64,000 nucleotides of DNA. It comes from Parasponia andersonii. Its lineage: Eukaryota > Streptophyta > Magnoliopsida > Rosales > Cannabaceae. The translations under genes were made by a program, and so were the position numbers. A model generated the notes under the pieces. It worked only from the letters and a program-made list of their open reading frames with translations, had not been told where the DNA came from and made no database searches. Where the stretch lies: contig JXTB01000190.1 of assembly GCA_002914805.1 (NCBI GenBank), positions 626,520 to 690,519 on the forward strand. The letters run 5' to 3'. Below, in pieces: positions 24,944-37,649 of the stretch (position 1 is its first letter; every line of letters starts with the position of its first letter).

Positions 24944-27900
24944 TTAATCCGACTCCTTCACAGAACCAGATATCTCCCCTTGAGAAGAATCGTCCCCATG
25001 TCCCAAATTTGGTGGGCTTCCATGATGGATCTCCTCGTATGCAGTTGTTCGAGCTTTTCCAGGTCTAGTGCGAACATTAACCCCCATTGGAAAGGGCACC
25101 TATACAGCAAATAATATCAAAAGAGGATTGATCTCTTCGAATAAATGTGATGAAGTTTTTGAACAAGGAGCGAAAACAAGTTATTTGAATGAGGTTTGAT
25201 ACCTGATCACCGGCATTGGGCCCGTCTGTGTTGAAGAGAATGGGTCGGCATCGCTTATCCTCATTCATCAAGCTTGAATTTTGGAAATGTGCAATCAGAG
25301 CAGATTTACCCTGAATGCGAGCATATGCTAATGATGCAACCTTTTCGCTATTGAATTTCTCCCATTTCTTTCCATTAAATGACTGCCAAAATACGAACAT
25401 TCACTTAGTCTAAGTTCCTTACAAATCTTTTAGCATTTATGAGCTAGTAGGAAATAAACCTGATAGAAAGGAATAATCAGGCTTGGATCCGTCATGTTGA
25501 TGAATGCATACCCCACATTGCATTTATTCTGTGACAAATATAATGGCCATGTTAATACTCATAGGAACTTCAAACTAGAATAGCATATCAAGCTCAGTTT
25601 TCAACCACCAACATCGAAAGTTCAATTCTTCCTCTACTTTCACCGTTTAGCTACAATATTAATAGGAGCAGATCCAAACAAGAATAAGAACTTGCCTTAA
25701 AATCAATTGGTAGATAAATGAAATCATAAGTTCCTCGATGGCATTCGTCAATGGCAGCCAAAAGCATCTTTGAAGTATACCTAAATTATTACCAAATTAA
25801 ACCACAAAATCATTTTCTTGACAAGAAGAGAATCAGAGAGAAACCGTTACATGTTAATACGATTTATTTTATCTGGCTTCGCCATGGCAGTTATGTCACA
25901 TGATGCATATCTACCTCCTAGTTCATATAAATTGAAAATTTCAAACCATGATTGCATGCAACCATGCTATTATTTTTCCCAATCACTTGCAACTTGAAAA
26001 ATCTCAAGTTTGTCAAAAACCCCACAGTTCCATCAGTATGTCATCTCATAAGGACCAAGTCAATACTTCCATCAATTTGGTATTAAGCAATATTAAACTC
26101 TCTGGTAAGAAATATGACATACTTCTAACCTTTTCAGGGATTCTCCCAGAATAGGGGTGAGAAGATACTTACTTGTTAGGAATGTTTTTAATCATTAGTG
26201 TTGTTCGGTTGTCTTCTCCTCTCATTATGCGGTCAACATCAAGTTCATATTGTTTCTTGTTGTCAAGCTGATTAGCATTGCCTTCATTTCTACGACTTCT
26301 AGCACGTTCACTCGGAGGATCAAATGAATTCATAATTGGCATCATTTGGCCTCGGCCAGGAAACAGCATGCACCTCTGATGATGGGAGTGGAGTCCACTT
26401 TTTGAAGGAATTGGCAAGTCAATGCAGTTTCCACCAACATGAGGAAAGATGTTATGGGAAACAAATTCTAAAGAATGAGGTGAGTTTGAAATTCTCATAC
26501 TCCCAAGGGAACCATTATGAAATCCAGAAGCCTCGGGGGATTCCCCTGCAAAGGAGTGTCGCCTATCCCAGAGAGAAGGATTAGCCACTGGTGCTGATCC
26601 CACTGGGTGATTACTCAAGGGTAAACCTGGGTTCAACATGTGAGATGGTGCCCTAGGCAGTCCATGAACCCGTTGTTGAGGGTGAGCTGCACAAATTCCG
26701 TTCACAAACGTTGGTGAGTTTGGCCACATCATGCCTCTAGGTTGAGGGTGATATGAGTTGTTGCTCCAAGTAAATTGATGTCCGGGAAGTGAGCTACCAC
26801 TACCAGCAGATCCAAAAACTGAGGAAGAGAAGAAAAAAGTAATCAGTTAAGATAACAGAAAATAAATGAAATAAAAAGGTCGAACTCAACAAATTATGCT
26901 TTTCTACTTCTGAAAACTCAGTTCAACCATCTAATGTGCATAATGCCAAACCCACTCAACTTACAAACGAAGCATTCAAAAGATTTGAAACCATGGACAG
27001 GATTTGCTGGTTTATGGATAGCTTAGAATTTCATGTGTAATGTGTAGGCATAAAACCATGATCAGGGAAGCATCTAAACTCGGGAAGCATCTAAACTCCC
27101 TAAAAGGGTGACTTGATAGGAGACTCTGAACTGTTCATCTAAATGGCAATGGAAGCATAAACTAATTAGTTGGGACTCGATTTTTCTGTCTTTCTAACCT
27201 AACACGCACAATAGGTCAGGTGTAAAAAAAAGAAAACTGAAACGCGTATAGCAACAAGAAAAATTTTTTGAAGAAGTAATAATAGAACTTACCACTTTCA
27301 TTGAGTTCCATTGGGTTTGAGTTTACTCGGGAAAATTGTCTGTTGTCAATTCTTTCTGGAGCTCTAGGATTGATGCCAGAAGACAATGAGCCCGGAGAAT
27401 TGCAATGGATACCATTGGCTAAACCATCATAATACTCTGGAAGTGAATGAGGATGAAAAGCTGATGTTCCATGGATGTCAAATTTCAGCGGCCCTGGTGA
27501 ATGATTGGACTCTAAAAGGCCAGATTGATTGCCAAGAGATTCAATTCTAACCAGAGAGGATAAGCTGTTCGGAACACTGGAAGAGATCCCGTGATGAAAT
27601 GCAGTTTCCAGGGAAGGAGTTTGTGTCGAACTTTGTACAGCTATAGTAGTTCCACTATCCATGGCACTAGATATAATTGCTCCATGTGGAACTGAACGAG
27701 TGAGGATTTTTGTGAGACAAGGTAAACATAACTTGTGTACTCATAAATTGACTCAAGTATGATTTTAACAAATGGAAAAAAAATACCAGAAAAACCAGTG
27801 GTTGAATTAGTAGGAGGGCTACTCTGCTGCAAAAAAACACTGCATTCATCTTGCTCCGACTCAGTAGGTAATAGAAGCCCCGAACTACAGTTTAAACAGA

Positions 27901-30900
27901 ACAAGAAAAAAGAAATGAATAATGGATCACAAGCAGCAATTAAAATGTATATTTGGAATTCTTGCTTGGTGTTATCTAGCAGCAATAAGTTACATCTTCT
28001 TTGCTTCACTTCAAATAAGTTGCAATTAAAAATCACATCTCTGACCCAACAAGGCCAAAATAGTTGGATTACCATTTGATTAAGAACTAGAATAAATGAC
28101 AAGCATGAAAATAAGGATCACAAGCACGCATAGAGATTGGACTTGGAAAATACTACCGTCTCGTGCCCCCAGGACGACTTGGCTCTAGCTTAATTTCCTT
28201 TCCAGCAATATCACTTCTGTTCAATGCACGAAGAGCAGTCTCCGCAGCTCTAATATCATAAAATTCGATAAATTTGTGTTGACTTCTGTGAGGGGTTTCA
28301 CGAATCTGCAATCCAGCAACAAAAGTGACAAAACTGACCTTGCAATAGAAGCACCCCAATATATTTGCAGTGTAAAGCCAATAAAAATGACACACAAGCG
28401 CACCTCCTTGATTTCTCCATAAACACCAAAAGTTTGACAAAGTTCATCATTTGGAACAGAAGACTCAAAATTAAATACTACAAGAGTACCCTGATTAACA
28501 TCTTTTTCAGAGGGATTCTCCTGATAAAAAAAAATTGTAAAAGTTAAAACAAGTTCCAAGTATTGCATAGTCTGAATTAAAGATGACCAGTACATAATTA
28601 TTGTAATAAAATTATAAAAAAATGCCGAGTACAGGAAAGACATAAATGGAGACACTCACCTTTGGAATTGAGTAATGTATGTCGAGCTTCCGACGCCTCA
28701 ATGGCCTGTTCTGGAGTGCTTTCATTGCATTTTGAGCTGCTCTGAGATCATAATAGGAGATCATGACAAAACCACGATGCTTGCAGGCACTATAAAGCGT
28801 ACGAATGTCTCCATATTGCTGCACATTCAAGATATGTGACTTAGCAAACGACAGAAATTAAATAATATGTAACAATTATCTTGATATTAAACACTGAAAA
28901 ATATAAGGAAATAGAAAAAAGCACACCTCAAATAGGGTTCTCAACTCAGAATCTTCAACATTGCTGTTTATATTTCTCACAAACAGTGTCCTAGAGGGGT
29001 GTTCTCCATGAGGATGTTCTCCAACTACTGAACCATTAGACAGCCCTAACTGACCATTAGAAACTCCTCCAGGAAATTCACAACTTTTTTGTCCAGCAGA
29101 TAAACCATCATCTTCCAAATCCATCCCTCCAACACTGCTAAAAAGGTCCAACTCCTCCAAATCATCTGCACCATTCGATTGGTTATTATAATCAAGCCCA
29201 TCAGTAACTCCAGAAAGCAAGTCATCGTCATCAGGTAGAAGGTTCCCAATGGTTTGAGCCTCTATTTCTTCAAGGGATTCAATTATTTCCTCTTCCTCAT
29301 AGTGTGAAGCAACAGTATCAACTGAATGTCCATATAGACCATCGTTCGATGACAACCTCACTGCACCAAAAAAGTAATTGTCAAACAAAATGGCTTTATC
29401 CTGCAATCAGCAAGCAGTATCATAAACTGAATCAACAAATAGCGGTATTGCACTATTAATGGTCCACACATAAGCTTGTACCAGTTTTATATATCTGTGT
29501 GTGTGTGTGTATTAGATGAGAATTGAGGAGACAACTTACACTTCCGACTAAACAACTCAGACAATGAACTGGAGAAAAGGCTACTCTCGTACTGAGAACC
29601 CATTACATTGAATTTGCCATTTCCTGCAAAATATGACGCTGCTTCTGCCTTTGTACTAGATTGCACAACTGGACGATGGTCTACAGGTTTCAATGAAGGT
29701 AATGAGTGACTAGATGCTCCCTCCACTCCAACAGCATGTCTATTTAAGGTACAGCTCACTTTCTGATCCTGCATTAGGAGAGACTCAAGTCGTTCCATGG
29801 GCCTCACGTTGTGATGTTCAACTTGTACGAGTTTATCCACAGATGATGACGCACTTGACTTGCCATTGGCTGTTCATGACCAATTAATCAGCCTTTACTC
29901 CTTAATGACAGCAAATTTAGCAATCATAATGATAATATAGCATTTATAAAGCCAGAGAGTAATTTGACACTGTGTATGTTTATATCTCAGAGCTTAGCAC
30001 CTAAGTACCACTAAATGCACTGTACCACTGTATCAATTCTTATGGAAACTCATAATTAAGAAGCCATATTCTGACAACCTGTTCAAGTTTTCTTAACTTA
30101 AATAAGAAAATGTGTTATCATGTTAGAAATAATGTAAAACTAAACCAAAAGAAGAAGAACTTTTCTGTAAGGTGTTGGGAAGGTCTAAGGAGACGTTATA
30201 TTCTTCTGGCAGCATGGTCATGACAAAACACTATCTGATGCTCAAACCACTATTTCTTAAATGCATGAACTTGATGCTCTTAGATATTTCAAAGTAATAA
30301 CTCGGATCAAATTTCATAAATTTACAATGCGGGGCCTAGAAAGATTTATTGCTTTAAACCTTTACAAAACTAAATACTTGAACTATTCCATATATTCAGT
30401 TACTACCATGCAAACCAAAATTTACAGCTACCCCCGGATGTAGACATGAAATAAATATATTAGGAAATTATATTCTTATTATTATTATTTAGAATCCATT
30501 TAGATTTATTATTAGTTGTTATTTAATTTTGGGTAACTAGATTTAAGTTTCCTATTTCCATTAGTTTCTAGTAAGTTTTTATTTTCCGAGTTNCCAACTC
30601 TCCCTCTCTCTCTCTCTCTTTCTCAAAAATATGCTGCTATATAGAAAAACATTATAACTTTATTCTGTTACTTTTTAGTAACAATAGTTTTCAAATAACT
30701 CATCACAACTGGAAACAAAACCAACAGCAGTTGCATGCTCTTTACAAACCGAAAAACAATACGATCAAAGTATTTAACAACAGAATGGTGTTACAAACCA
30801 TAGTTATCGAGCATGTTGTCCGATTTCCAGAAACCAATCTGCCTCTGCAAGAAAGTTTTTCGAAACAGAAAGTATGAGGGCAACAACTAGAATACTAAAC

Positions 30901-31142
30901 AATGACCAGAAAGAAAGAGAGGGAGGGAAGGAAAAAAAATTCATAAAGTCTTGTTTTCCGTATATAATAACAACATCATGACAATGCATTATTTCAACAA
31001 CAATCAAGATGATACTATAACTATATTGCTCAGCAGAAGAAGGAAATTCTATAGCAGTAAATACCTCGTTAGGGAAGCATGAATCCTCAGAGAAGTATGA
31101 GGAAGAAGACAAACCCTGGAGGTCCCTTAGTTCAGAAGGCAT
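24944..31142 (-). CDS. MEI2-like RNA-binding protein, AML1/AML4 type (three RRMs)
   Basis: RNA-binding protein of the plant AML family, acting in meiosis and vegetative meristem signalling (family knowledge). Predicted exons: 31,142-31,065; 30,844-30,799; 29,869-29,540; 29,360-28,927; 28,818-28,660; 28,520-28,404; 28,305-28,157; 27,884-27,787; 27,691-27,293; 26,818-26,173; 25,780-25,696; 25,528-25,460; 25,382-25,203; 25,099-24,944. Frame is continuous, about 981 residues. The N-terminus MPSELRDLQG and the segment FSRKLRLSSND with SLEEIEAQTIGNLLPD match AML1. RRM1 (about 273-349) has RTLFVRNI and HRGFVMISY; RRM2 (about 359-437) has GTLVVFNF and KFIEFYD; the C-terminal MEI2 RRM (about 808-915) has RTTLMIKNIPNKYTS, DFIYLPIDFKNKCNVGYAF and ALIAHFQNSSLMNEDKRCRP. 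The intron after IDFK has a GC donor (TTAAG/GCAAGT). A 5' UTR intron with donor AGAG/GTAATT (31,710/31,709) is likely. Confidence 0.95.
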
Positions 31143-31802
31143 GATCAAAGCTTAAATCCCAACCCTAATTGCTAAAACCCAAAATCTTTCAAAGAATTTC
31201 CATCATCAACAAACGCAGGCGTCCACACGGCCTTCTACTTAAAACCTCGAAATTCTCCGTCCCGCAAAAAAAGGAAAAATAAAAAATAAAAAAACTGCAA
31301 ATGAAAAAAAATAATATTAATCAAAACTTAACAACTTCAAATTCTATCCAAAAAATAAAAATTAAGAAAAAAAAAAAAAAAGGGCGACATGCATATAGCA
31401 CAGAAGAATTACTGCCAAAACAACAAAAAAAAGAAATGAAAAGAACTGAACGAAATTGAGAGGAAAAGAAATATATGAGTAGTGAATAAGCTTAAGATGT
31501 CGCATATAGACAATTCAAGCATGAGAATAAAATAGTAAAAATCTGTTTGAAAGCCAAATCTCCATTGCCTAAAATCTAGAAGATCAGCAAGATCACAACC
31601 AACTAGGACACCACAAATACAAGTTTTTAGTTGATTTGCCAAATTTTAATTAACATAATTAATTCCCCCCCCCCCCCAAAAAAAAAAAAAGGAAAAGAAA
31701 GAGAATTACCTCTGAAGTAGGCCAAAGCCAAAGTCCAAACTCGACGGCGAAGCGATCAGAGGATCAGGGAGCCCAAAGCTTTAAAATCACATCACAGTTG
31801 GG

Positions 31803-31804
<2 letters not shown>

Positions 31805-31839
<35 letters not shown>
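31805..31839. repeat. (GA)n repeat in MEI2-like 5' UTR/promoter
   Basis: About 17 GA units, read as a CT repeat on the sense strand of the minus-strand MEI2-like gene, just upstream of the predicted first exon donor. CT-rich tracts of this kind are common near plant transcription starts, so it may mark the core promoter or leader. Confidence 0.7.
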
Positions 31840-31846
<7 letters not shown>

Positions 31847-33699
31847 ATTTAAAAAGAAAGGAAGAAGAAGAAGAAGAAAGAATAAATTACGGCATACGGC
31901 AAGGAAATTGAACAAAGGAAGGGAAGGGATCATGTACATCTAGGCATCTGTGCCGTCTAAGACCCTCCAAAGCTTCTTTGATGCCTTTTTTCCCTGCATT
32001 GCACGTTATGTCTTATAACCTCTCTCTCTCTCTCTCTCCAAAAACCCCTTCTCCCTCTCCTTCTCCTTCTCCTTCTCTCTCTTTTTTTTTTTTTTTGAAT
32101 TTCCTCTTTATTTTCTTTTTACTTTCATTCTCTTCCCTCTCTTCCCTTTTTTTTTTTTTTCTTAATTACAAATTATGCTGACAAGCTACAAGTCTCTCTT
32201 TCTTTCTCGCTATCCTTTCTTTCTCTCTTTCTTTCTTGCTCTTCACCTCCGCCGAATTATTCACAAGCTTTCCGTCGGAATCAATGGAATTCACGGCGAG
32301 CCACCGCGATTCACCGGCGAGATTTCAAAGCCCTCGCCAGATAGAGAGAGAGAGAGAGAGAGATTGATTGATTTAGGCTTGTTGAACAAACGGAGGAAAA
32401 TAATGGACGGTTGTATCGTCTATATGTGCTAGAATAACAATTATAAAAAATAAAACGAATAATGTCTTTTTCTTTTAAATTTAAAAAATGCAATATATAT
32501 ATATATAGCAGATTGGGGGTCTCCTAAAAACACGAGAAAAGAGCTAGATTACAGAATGTGGCCTTAAAACCGCTTAACGGCGTTAAAAGTCCTTCCAATT
32601 TCCAAATCTGTTGTGTGGTCTGAGTAAAACCGCTAAAAGAGAAGACGGGCAGGCCTCGCAAGTCTACTCCCACTCCCCAGCGCTTGCGTTGCGTTTTGGA
32701 TACCAATTACCCCGATCTCGGTGCCACGCTGGCAGGAAGCCTAGATAGATTAGGAGAGTTAGTTTTGAAAAATAAATAAATAAAAACTTCAATAGTGAAA
32801 TGACGGAAATGTCCTCAATGGAGTGACAGGGCATGATTTAGTCATTGAAACCGAAACGGTTATTAACTTTTTTTTTTTAAAGGAAGGTGTGTTTACGTAA
32901 AAATTATTTTGTAGTATAGAGAGACGAACGGAAATAGCTAACAGGAGAGTTTGGTTACTCTTTTTGGAAGTCTCTTATCTCTTAAGCTTGATGACTCGAG
33001 ATACGTGCGCTGTTCAAATTGTTTCCGCCGAGACCTAATCCTCTGCTGCCGAACCACAATGTTATCTCCCCACTCACTTTAGGGGCATTACCTCCTTCAG
33101 ACACGTGTTGGACCGTGAATGGACGGGGCCTCTCATCTCTTGTGAAAGCCTAGCTGTATCATGGATTACGCGGCGGCAATCATAATAATCATAGTGCACG
33201 TTAGTTGGCCTATCTACATTTTTATATTTATATATCTGTTTGGCGAGGCGACTAGAAAATGATATCCTCACTCATCCATTTTCATAATCCCTTCTTACGT
33301 CTGACGCGTGTCCGCTATTTTGTTCGCCATGATATTTCGGTTCGGACTTCGCACACACTCTGTCCTTTCAAATTACACAAATGCCCATCTAACGTACTTT
33401 TAAACTTTCTTTGAAAAATCAAAGATATTCCCTTACGCAAAATTAATTGCCAAACTGTCAATTATAATTGGCGAGGCTGATTCGGATTTGGGTATGCGAT
33501 TGCGGACCTTCCCTCTTTTTTTTTTTTTTTTTTTTTTGGCTATTTTTTCTTCTTTTTTTTTTTCCATCCGTATGCATATTTTTTTAAAAATCATTATTTA
33601 AAACCGACAAAATATAATTAAAGTCGAATATATGCAGTTGCAACTCGCAAGGCGTAGCAGCAAGTCTCTGTTTTTTTCTTGGAAATGAAAAATATATAT

Positions 33700-33945
33700 A
33701 TATATATATGGTTGTCAATGTAATAGGAATTTTTTTTTATCCATGAGTATGTTTTTTTTTTAGCATTGGATCGTTATCTAATGGTATAATAAAATATATA
33801 AAAATCGTGCATCATTAATGTTTTTTTCTTTTTCTTACTTTTACAATAAAAAAATGTATATACTAAATTTTTATTAGTCAAATTGATATTTATGCATAAG
33901 TAAGAAAAAAAAAATACGTACTGGATTAGTGCCATATATATATAT
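33700..33945 (-). mobile_element. MITE-like element, copy C
   Basis: On the minus strand it reads GGCACTAATCCAGTACGTAT, a T run, ATCAATTTGACTAATAAAAA, ACATTAATGATGCACG and ends CCTATTACATTGACAACCATA. This is the same order of blocks as copy A at 12.4 kb, without the internal 60-bp doubling. TA repeats flank both ends. No coding capacity. Confidence 0.5.
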
Positions 33946-34194
33946 AAAACAATCTTTTGGTTGCTAGTTATAAATTCTGTAATTTTCTGAATAGAGAAAA
34001 ACAAGGAGACAGAACTTATTCCCATTTCTCCAATCTCGTGGCGTTATATAAAATTAATTGTTCAGCTACGACGTGAAGTAAACCTTTTATTACCATGCAA
34101 TATGAGTTTTAATCAGGAATATGTAATTAAATTGGTGCCTAAGAATATAAGCATATGTCCATAAAATCTCACTTTTAGATCAACAAAGTATAAT

Positions 34195-35055
34195 TGTGGG
34201 ACTCATTCCCAAATCGTACACCACGTGGACGATTAAGTGGCAGAACAGGTCACAAACGGGGCCCACCATCTGATAGCTGTCGAGAATGATTAGCTAAAGG
34301 CCACGCGGGTCGCACGTGATACCAAATCGGTTATTGGGCTTCCCAAGGTTAGGGTCAGGCCCATCACAGACCCTGGACAGGCCCGGCCCAGTCCGACCCT
34401 TACCTTGACAGCTAAGGGGTCAGAACCCCCAAGGGTCTTCCACCTGAGTACAATGGCCCTTACCTCGATAATTGAAGGGGTCGGAAGCCTCAAGGGTCCT
34501 CCGTCTGAATACAATGGAAAGCAACTCACGATTCCAGACCCAGACAGAGTATTTAATGCAATCCTGGGTAGGCGTGCGCAAGGGACAAGCCGTTCTGACA
34601 GAACGGCGATTTACTCAAATCTCACCCCTGACAGATTCAAGCCGCAGGAGGCAGCGGAAATTAGGCTACGGCGATACAGAGGAGATTACGGAAATCTCGA
34701 CCCGTGACTTCTGAAAAAGGTTTCGAAGAAAAAGGTATTCAGTTCTGAGATTGAGACCGGCATGGTTCATAATATCAGGACTATTTATATAAGAGTCATG
34801 CGTTCCCAAGAGGGGCATGTATGCTTACCAAAAAAAAAAGATATACTCATACTGAAATTTTTTCCTTGTTACCTTATATCAAAGATAAACCACTGACTTA
34901 AGCATCGGAGAGTCTCTGCAGGTAGCCACCCCCGCCTCTCCGACCTTGTTTGGAGTTCAGAGTACTTTGGGATAGCGAGGACACGTGGATAGTTGGAGAA
35001 TACAGTATCAGCAGTTCGAGACACGTGGACGGCTGGTGAGAAATTTGTTCCAACA
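34195..35055 (+). mobile_element. Solo LTR with intact 5-bp target site duplication
   Basis: Fossil LTR of 861 bp, beginning TGTGGGACTC and ending GTTCCAACA. The five bases before it (34,190-34,194) and after it (35,056-35,060) are both ATAAT, a perfect target duplication. A TATA-like CTATTTATATAAG lies near 34,781, so transcription would run on the plus strand, and no internal region is present. Short open frames between 34,290 and 34,714 are incidental. A motif of about 50 bp around AAGGGTCTTCCACCTGAGTA is tandemly repeated (about 34,404-34,520). The superfamily cannot be told from the LTR alone. The intact duplication suggests a modest age; loss of the body is the usual result of LTR-LTR recombination. 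Confidence 0.85.
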
Positions 35056-35060
35056 ATAAT

Positions 35061-37649
35061 ATTATTCAGCAGCATAAATTACTAACATAGAAATATGTAT
35101 AATATTATAATGGGGCCTCAATTCAATCTCAATACACAATTTATCGTGTCGTCGTGTGTTTAAATTGATCAAATAAACTCGTAATTAACAAATTAAAGTG
35201 ATGAACGTGGAACAAGATAAATACATGGATGATTGGATGAGTGTATGTATATTATACCATATAGCAATAGGAAAGTACAAAATAATGGCGCCAATAGTAC
35301 TATATTCGAGTCACACAGTTTTGGAGTGATATAGCAGTACAGTCAATGGTAGAATGTTTATTCTCTGAACTAGTAAAAACGAAAGAAAATAGTATGACAT
35401 AATTGTGCCTAACTCTAAAGGTCAAGTGACCTAAACAAACTTGGACATGTGTTAGTTTTGGTATCTACTGTACTATATACGGTACCATGACATAATTTGA
35501 CAGCTCAACTGCATTTGCATGTAAATGTGCTTCCGTACGTATTCACTATTCATATCTCTTTCGTATGAATTGTTGGGTTGGGGTGGTCATTGGGTGGTTA
35601 TTGGTTACTGCCTTAATTAGTTGTTATATATATATTTTGAAGGAAATATGGGGAAAGGGACAATCGCATTTCCTGAAAGTCACATCTCGATTTCCATTTT
35701 ACACGCAAACACCTATTATTAATTGTATATACGCATATACATAGTATATGAACCAATAATATGTAATAGCTACCTGGCTATAACTTTGTCATACTCGAGC
35801 CTCACCCGGATAAATGTGTACATATTTAAATAACGCCAATTATTTGCTGCAATATGATATTACATGTGTATACTATTGGGCTCTATATGTGGGTATATAA
35901 GCAATATAAATAGATATATGTAGAAATACGTTGTTCAAATGTTGTTTTCACTCTGCATAGTCCATATCACACGCATTAACAATTGAGATCACCCAAAATT
36001 TAAGATAGCGTACGTTTCTTCAATTTCAATTCATAATTAAATTTTGGAATTAATTCCATATTTTTTTATGTATATATTTCCTTCCTCGGAAATTTAACTA
36101 AAAATCGAAAGGAAAAAAAAAAAGAAAAAGAAAAGGCAATGAATGAGATTTCTATCAATTGCTCAGATATTTGGAGTTGTTAGTTAAAACTTAAAAAATA
36201 TAGGAGTTATTTGAGAACTGGACAGCAATATCAGGAACTGTCTGCACAATAAGAAACAAATATTTAAAAAAAAAAATGAAGAGAGAGAATGATTAAGGAG
36301 GAACATGTGAAGGTAATGATAGGAAGGGCACAGGGAAGAGTGTTTGTGTTGGTGAGCCACCTATGAGATTCTCTCCTATTTTTACTTTCACGTGTGTTTT
36401 ATCTGCCCTCCACTTTAACTCGTATCCCCATAAAGTTGTACCATGTTTTTCAATTTTAAGGATATGATTCTATAATAGACTATAGTATGACTTGTCTATT
36501 TTTAAGGATGGCAGTATAACGACGTATAAGGGTATAGGTGGATATCGGATCTAAATGAAGATAGAAAAAACTGTTATCGTATGGTTAATATATAGGTATG
36601 TTGGTATGGTACAGATTAACATGATACACAACATACTTGTTTTGATATATATATTTACCTAGAAAAATTATTATATACATAAATATCTATTTAATTATAT
36701 ATCATTTATATTTTTATATTTTTCGTAAAATAATGAAATTAGAGAGTCGTATGTATTTATATATTTGAAGTTTAGAGTTTAAAAATAATTAGTATATTGT
36801 TATGCTTTATATTTTGTTGATTATAAAAAAAATTTAATAATTTCATCATAATTTTTTTAATATTTTATTATTATCAATGGATAATGGGTAACTATGGTTT
36901 TCCCCGTTATCCATTGGTTAATACCTATATCGTTATCGCATCCAAAAGAATGATTAATAGGACAAGTATGATATTATGATTGGCTTTTGGAGATGGAGAT
37001 GGCAATTAAAAAATTGTCCATGATCCGCCCCATAATCATTCCTATTCACCACCACGAATCTGAGGAATTAGCTCGTGATTGTTTTTCTTTTCTTTTCTTT
37101 TTTGAAAAATTTATACCCAATATCTATCTTTATAACTTATTTTCATAAATATCTGGGTTTTTTTTTTTTTTTTCAAAATACATGTTTTATGGTACACAGT
37201 TCATTGCAAAATATAAGTGATATGTATTTACAATATAAATTTTTACAAATAGAGTACACATTTCAGATGTAAAATATAAACAGTATACATTTATAATATT
37301 TTACATTTCAGATGTAAAATATTTTCCATTCTAGGCTCCACTTACTTCTCAGGAGATGGGAATCTTAAAGGCTAATTTCTTGAGTCAGGACTATTTTCAT
37401 ATTTAATGTAAATTCACAATTCGAAGAAATAATATGTGTTTATTTCCATAATTGGATTATCAAATTTTAAGGCTAAATAAGAACATTTTTAGTGTGATAT
37501 ATGGGAAATTTTTAATAGTGATATGATTTGATTCTTTTATTGACGAGGCTTTGATTGTATTCTAGTTTCGTTTCCTCATTTTTCCTCGTAAATTGTATCA
37601 AATTCTCTAAGAGATATATAATATAGAAAATTAGGTGTATGTACATTTT
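35061..37649. other. Intergenic, AT-rich, one foldback element
   Basis: No gene recognised. A candidate foldback element lies at about 36,478-36,985. The remainder is AT-rich, with homopolymer tracts and short TA runs. Confidence 0.5.
36478..36985. mobile_element. Candidate foldback element of about 0.5 kb
   Basis: The left end reads ATAGTATGACTTGTCTATTT, then GGATGGCAGTATAACGACG and GGTATAGGTGGATATCGG. The reverse complement of the right end reads ATATCATACTTGTCCTATTA, then GGATGCGATAACGATATAGG and CAATGGATAACGG. The order and spacing agree, but identity is moderate. The interior is AT-rich and non-coding. Superfamily unassigned. Confidence 0.45.

Larger units (their letters stand above)
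31143..34194. other. MEI2-like 5' UTR and promoter, then intergenic
   Basis: The first part carries the predicted 5' UTR intron (from 31,709 down to about 31,150) and a 5' UTR exon with a GA/CT repeat. A stretch at 32,175-32,420 is less AT-rich and holds a small open frame starting MEFTASHRDS, judged unsupported. Homopolymer T runs lie at 33,515-33,537. A MITE-like copy lies at 33,700-33,945. No gene recognised. Confidence 0.5.

Noticed and set aside
30592-30592. Single ambiguous base (n) in MEI2-like intron 2
   Set aside because: An assembly or consensus ambiguity in an intron, without effect on the gene model.
32175-32432. Possible short first exon (MEFTASHRDSP...) upstream of the MEI2-like gene
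   Set aside because: It runs into a GA repeat and stops, no continuing exon was found and no family resemblance was recognised.
34405-34714. Two overlapping open frames that might be a small gene
   Set aside because: They lie wholly inside the 861-bp solo LTR and its internal tandem repeat, with no recognisable protein.
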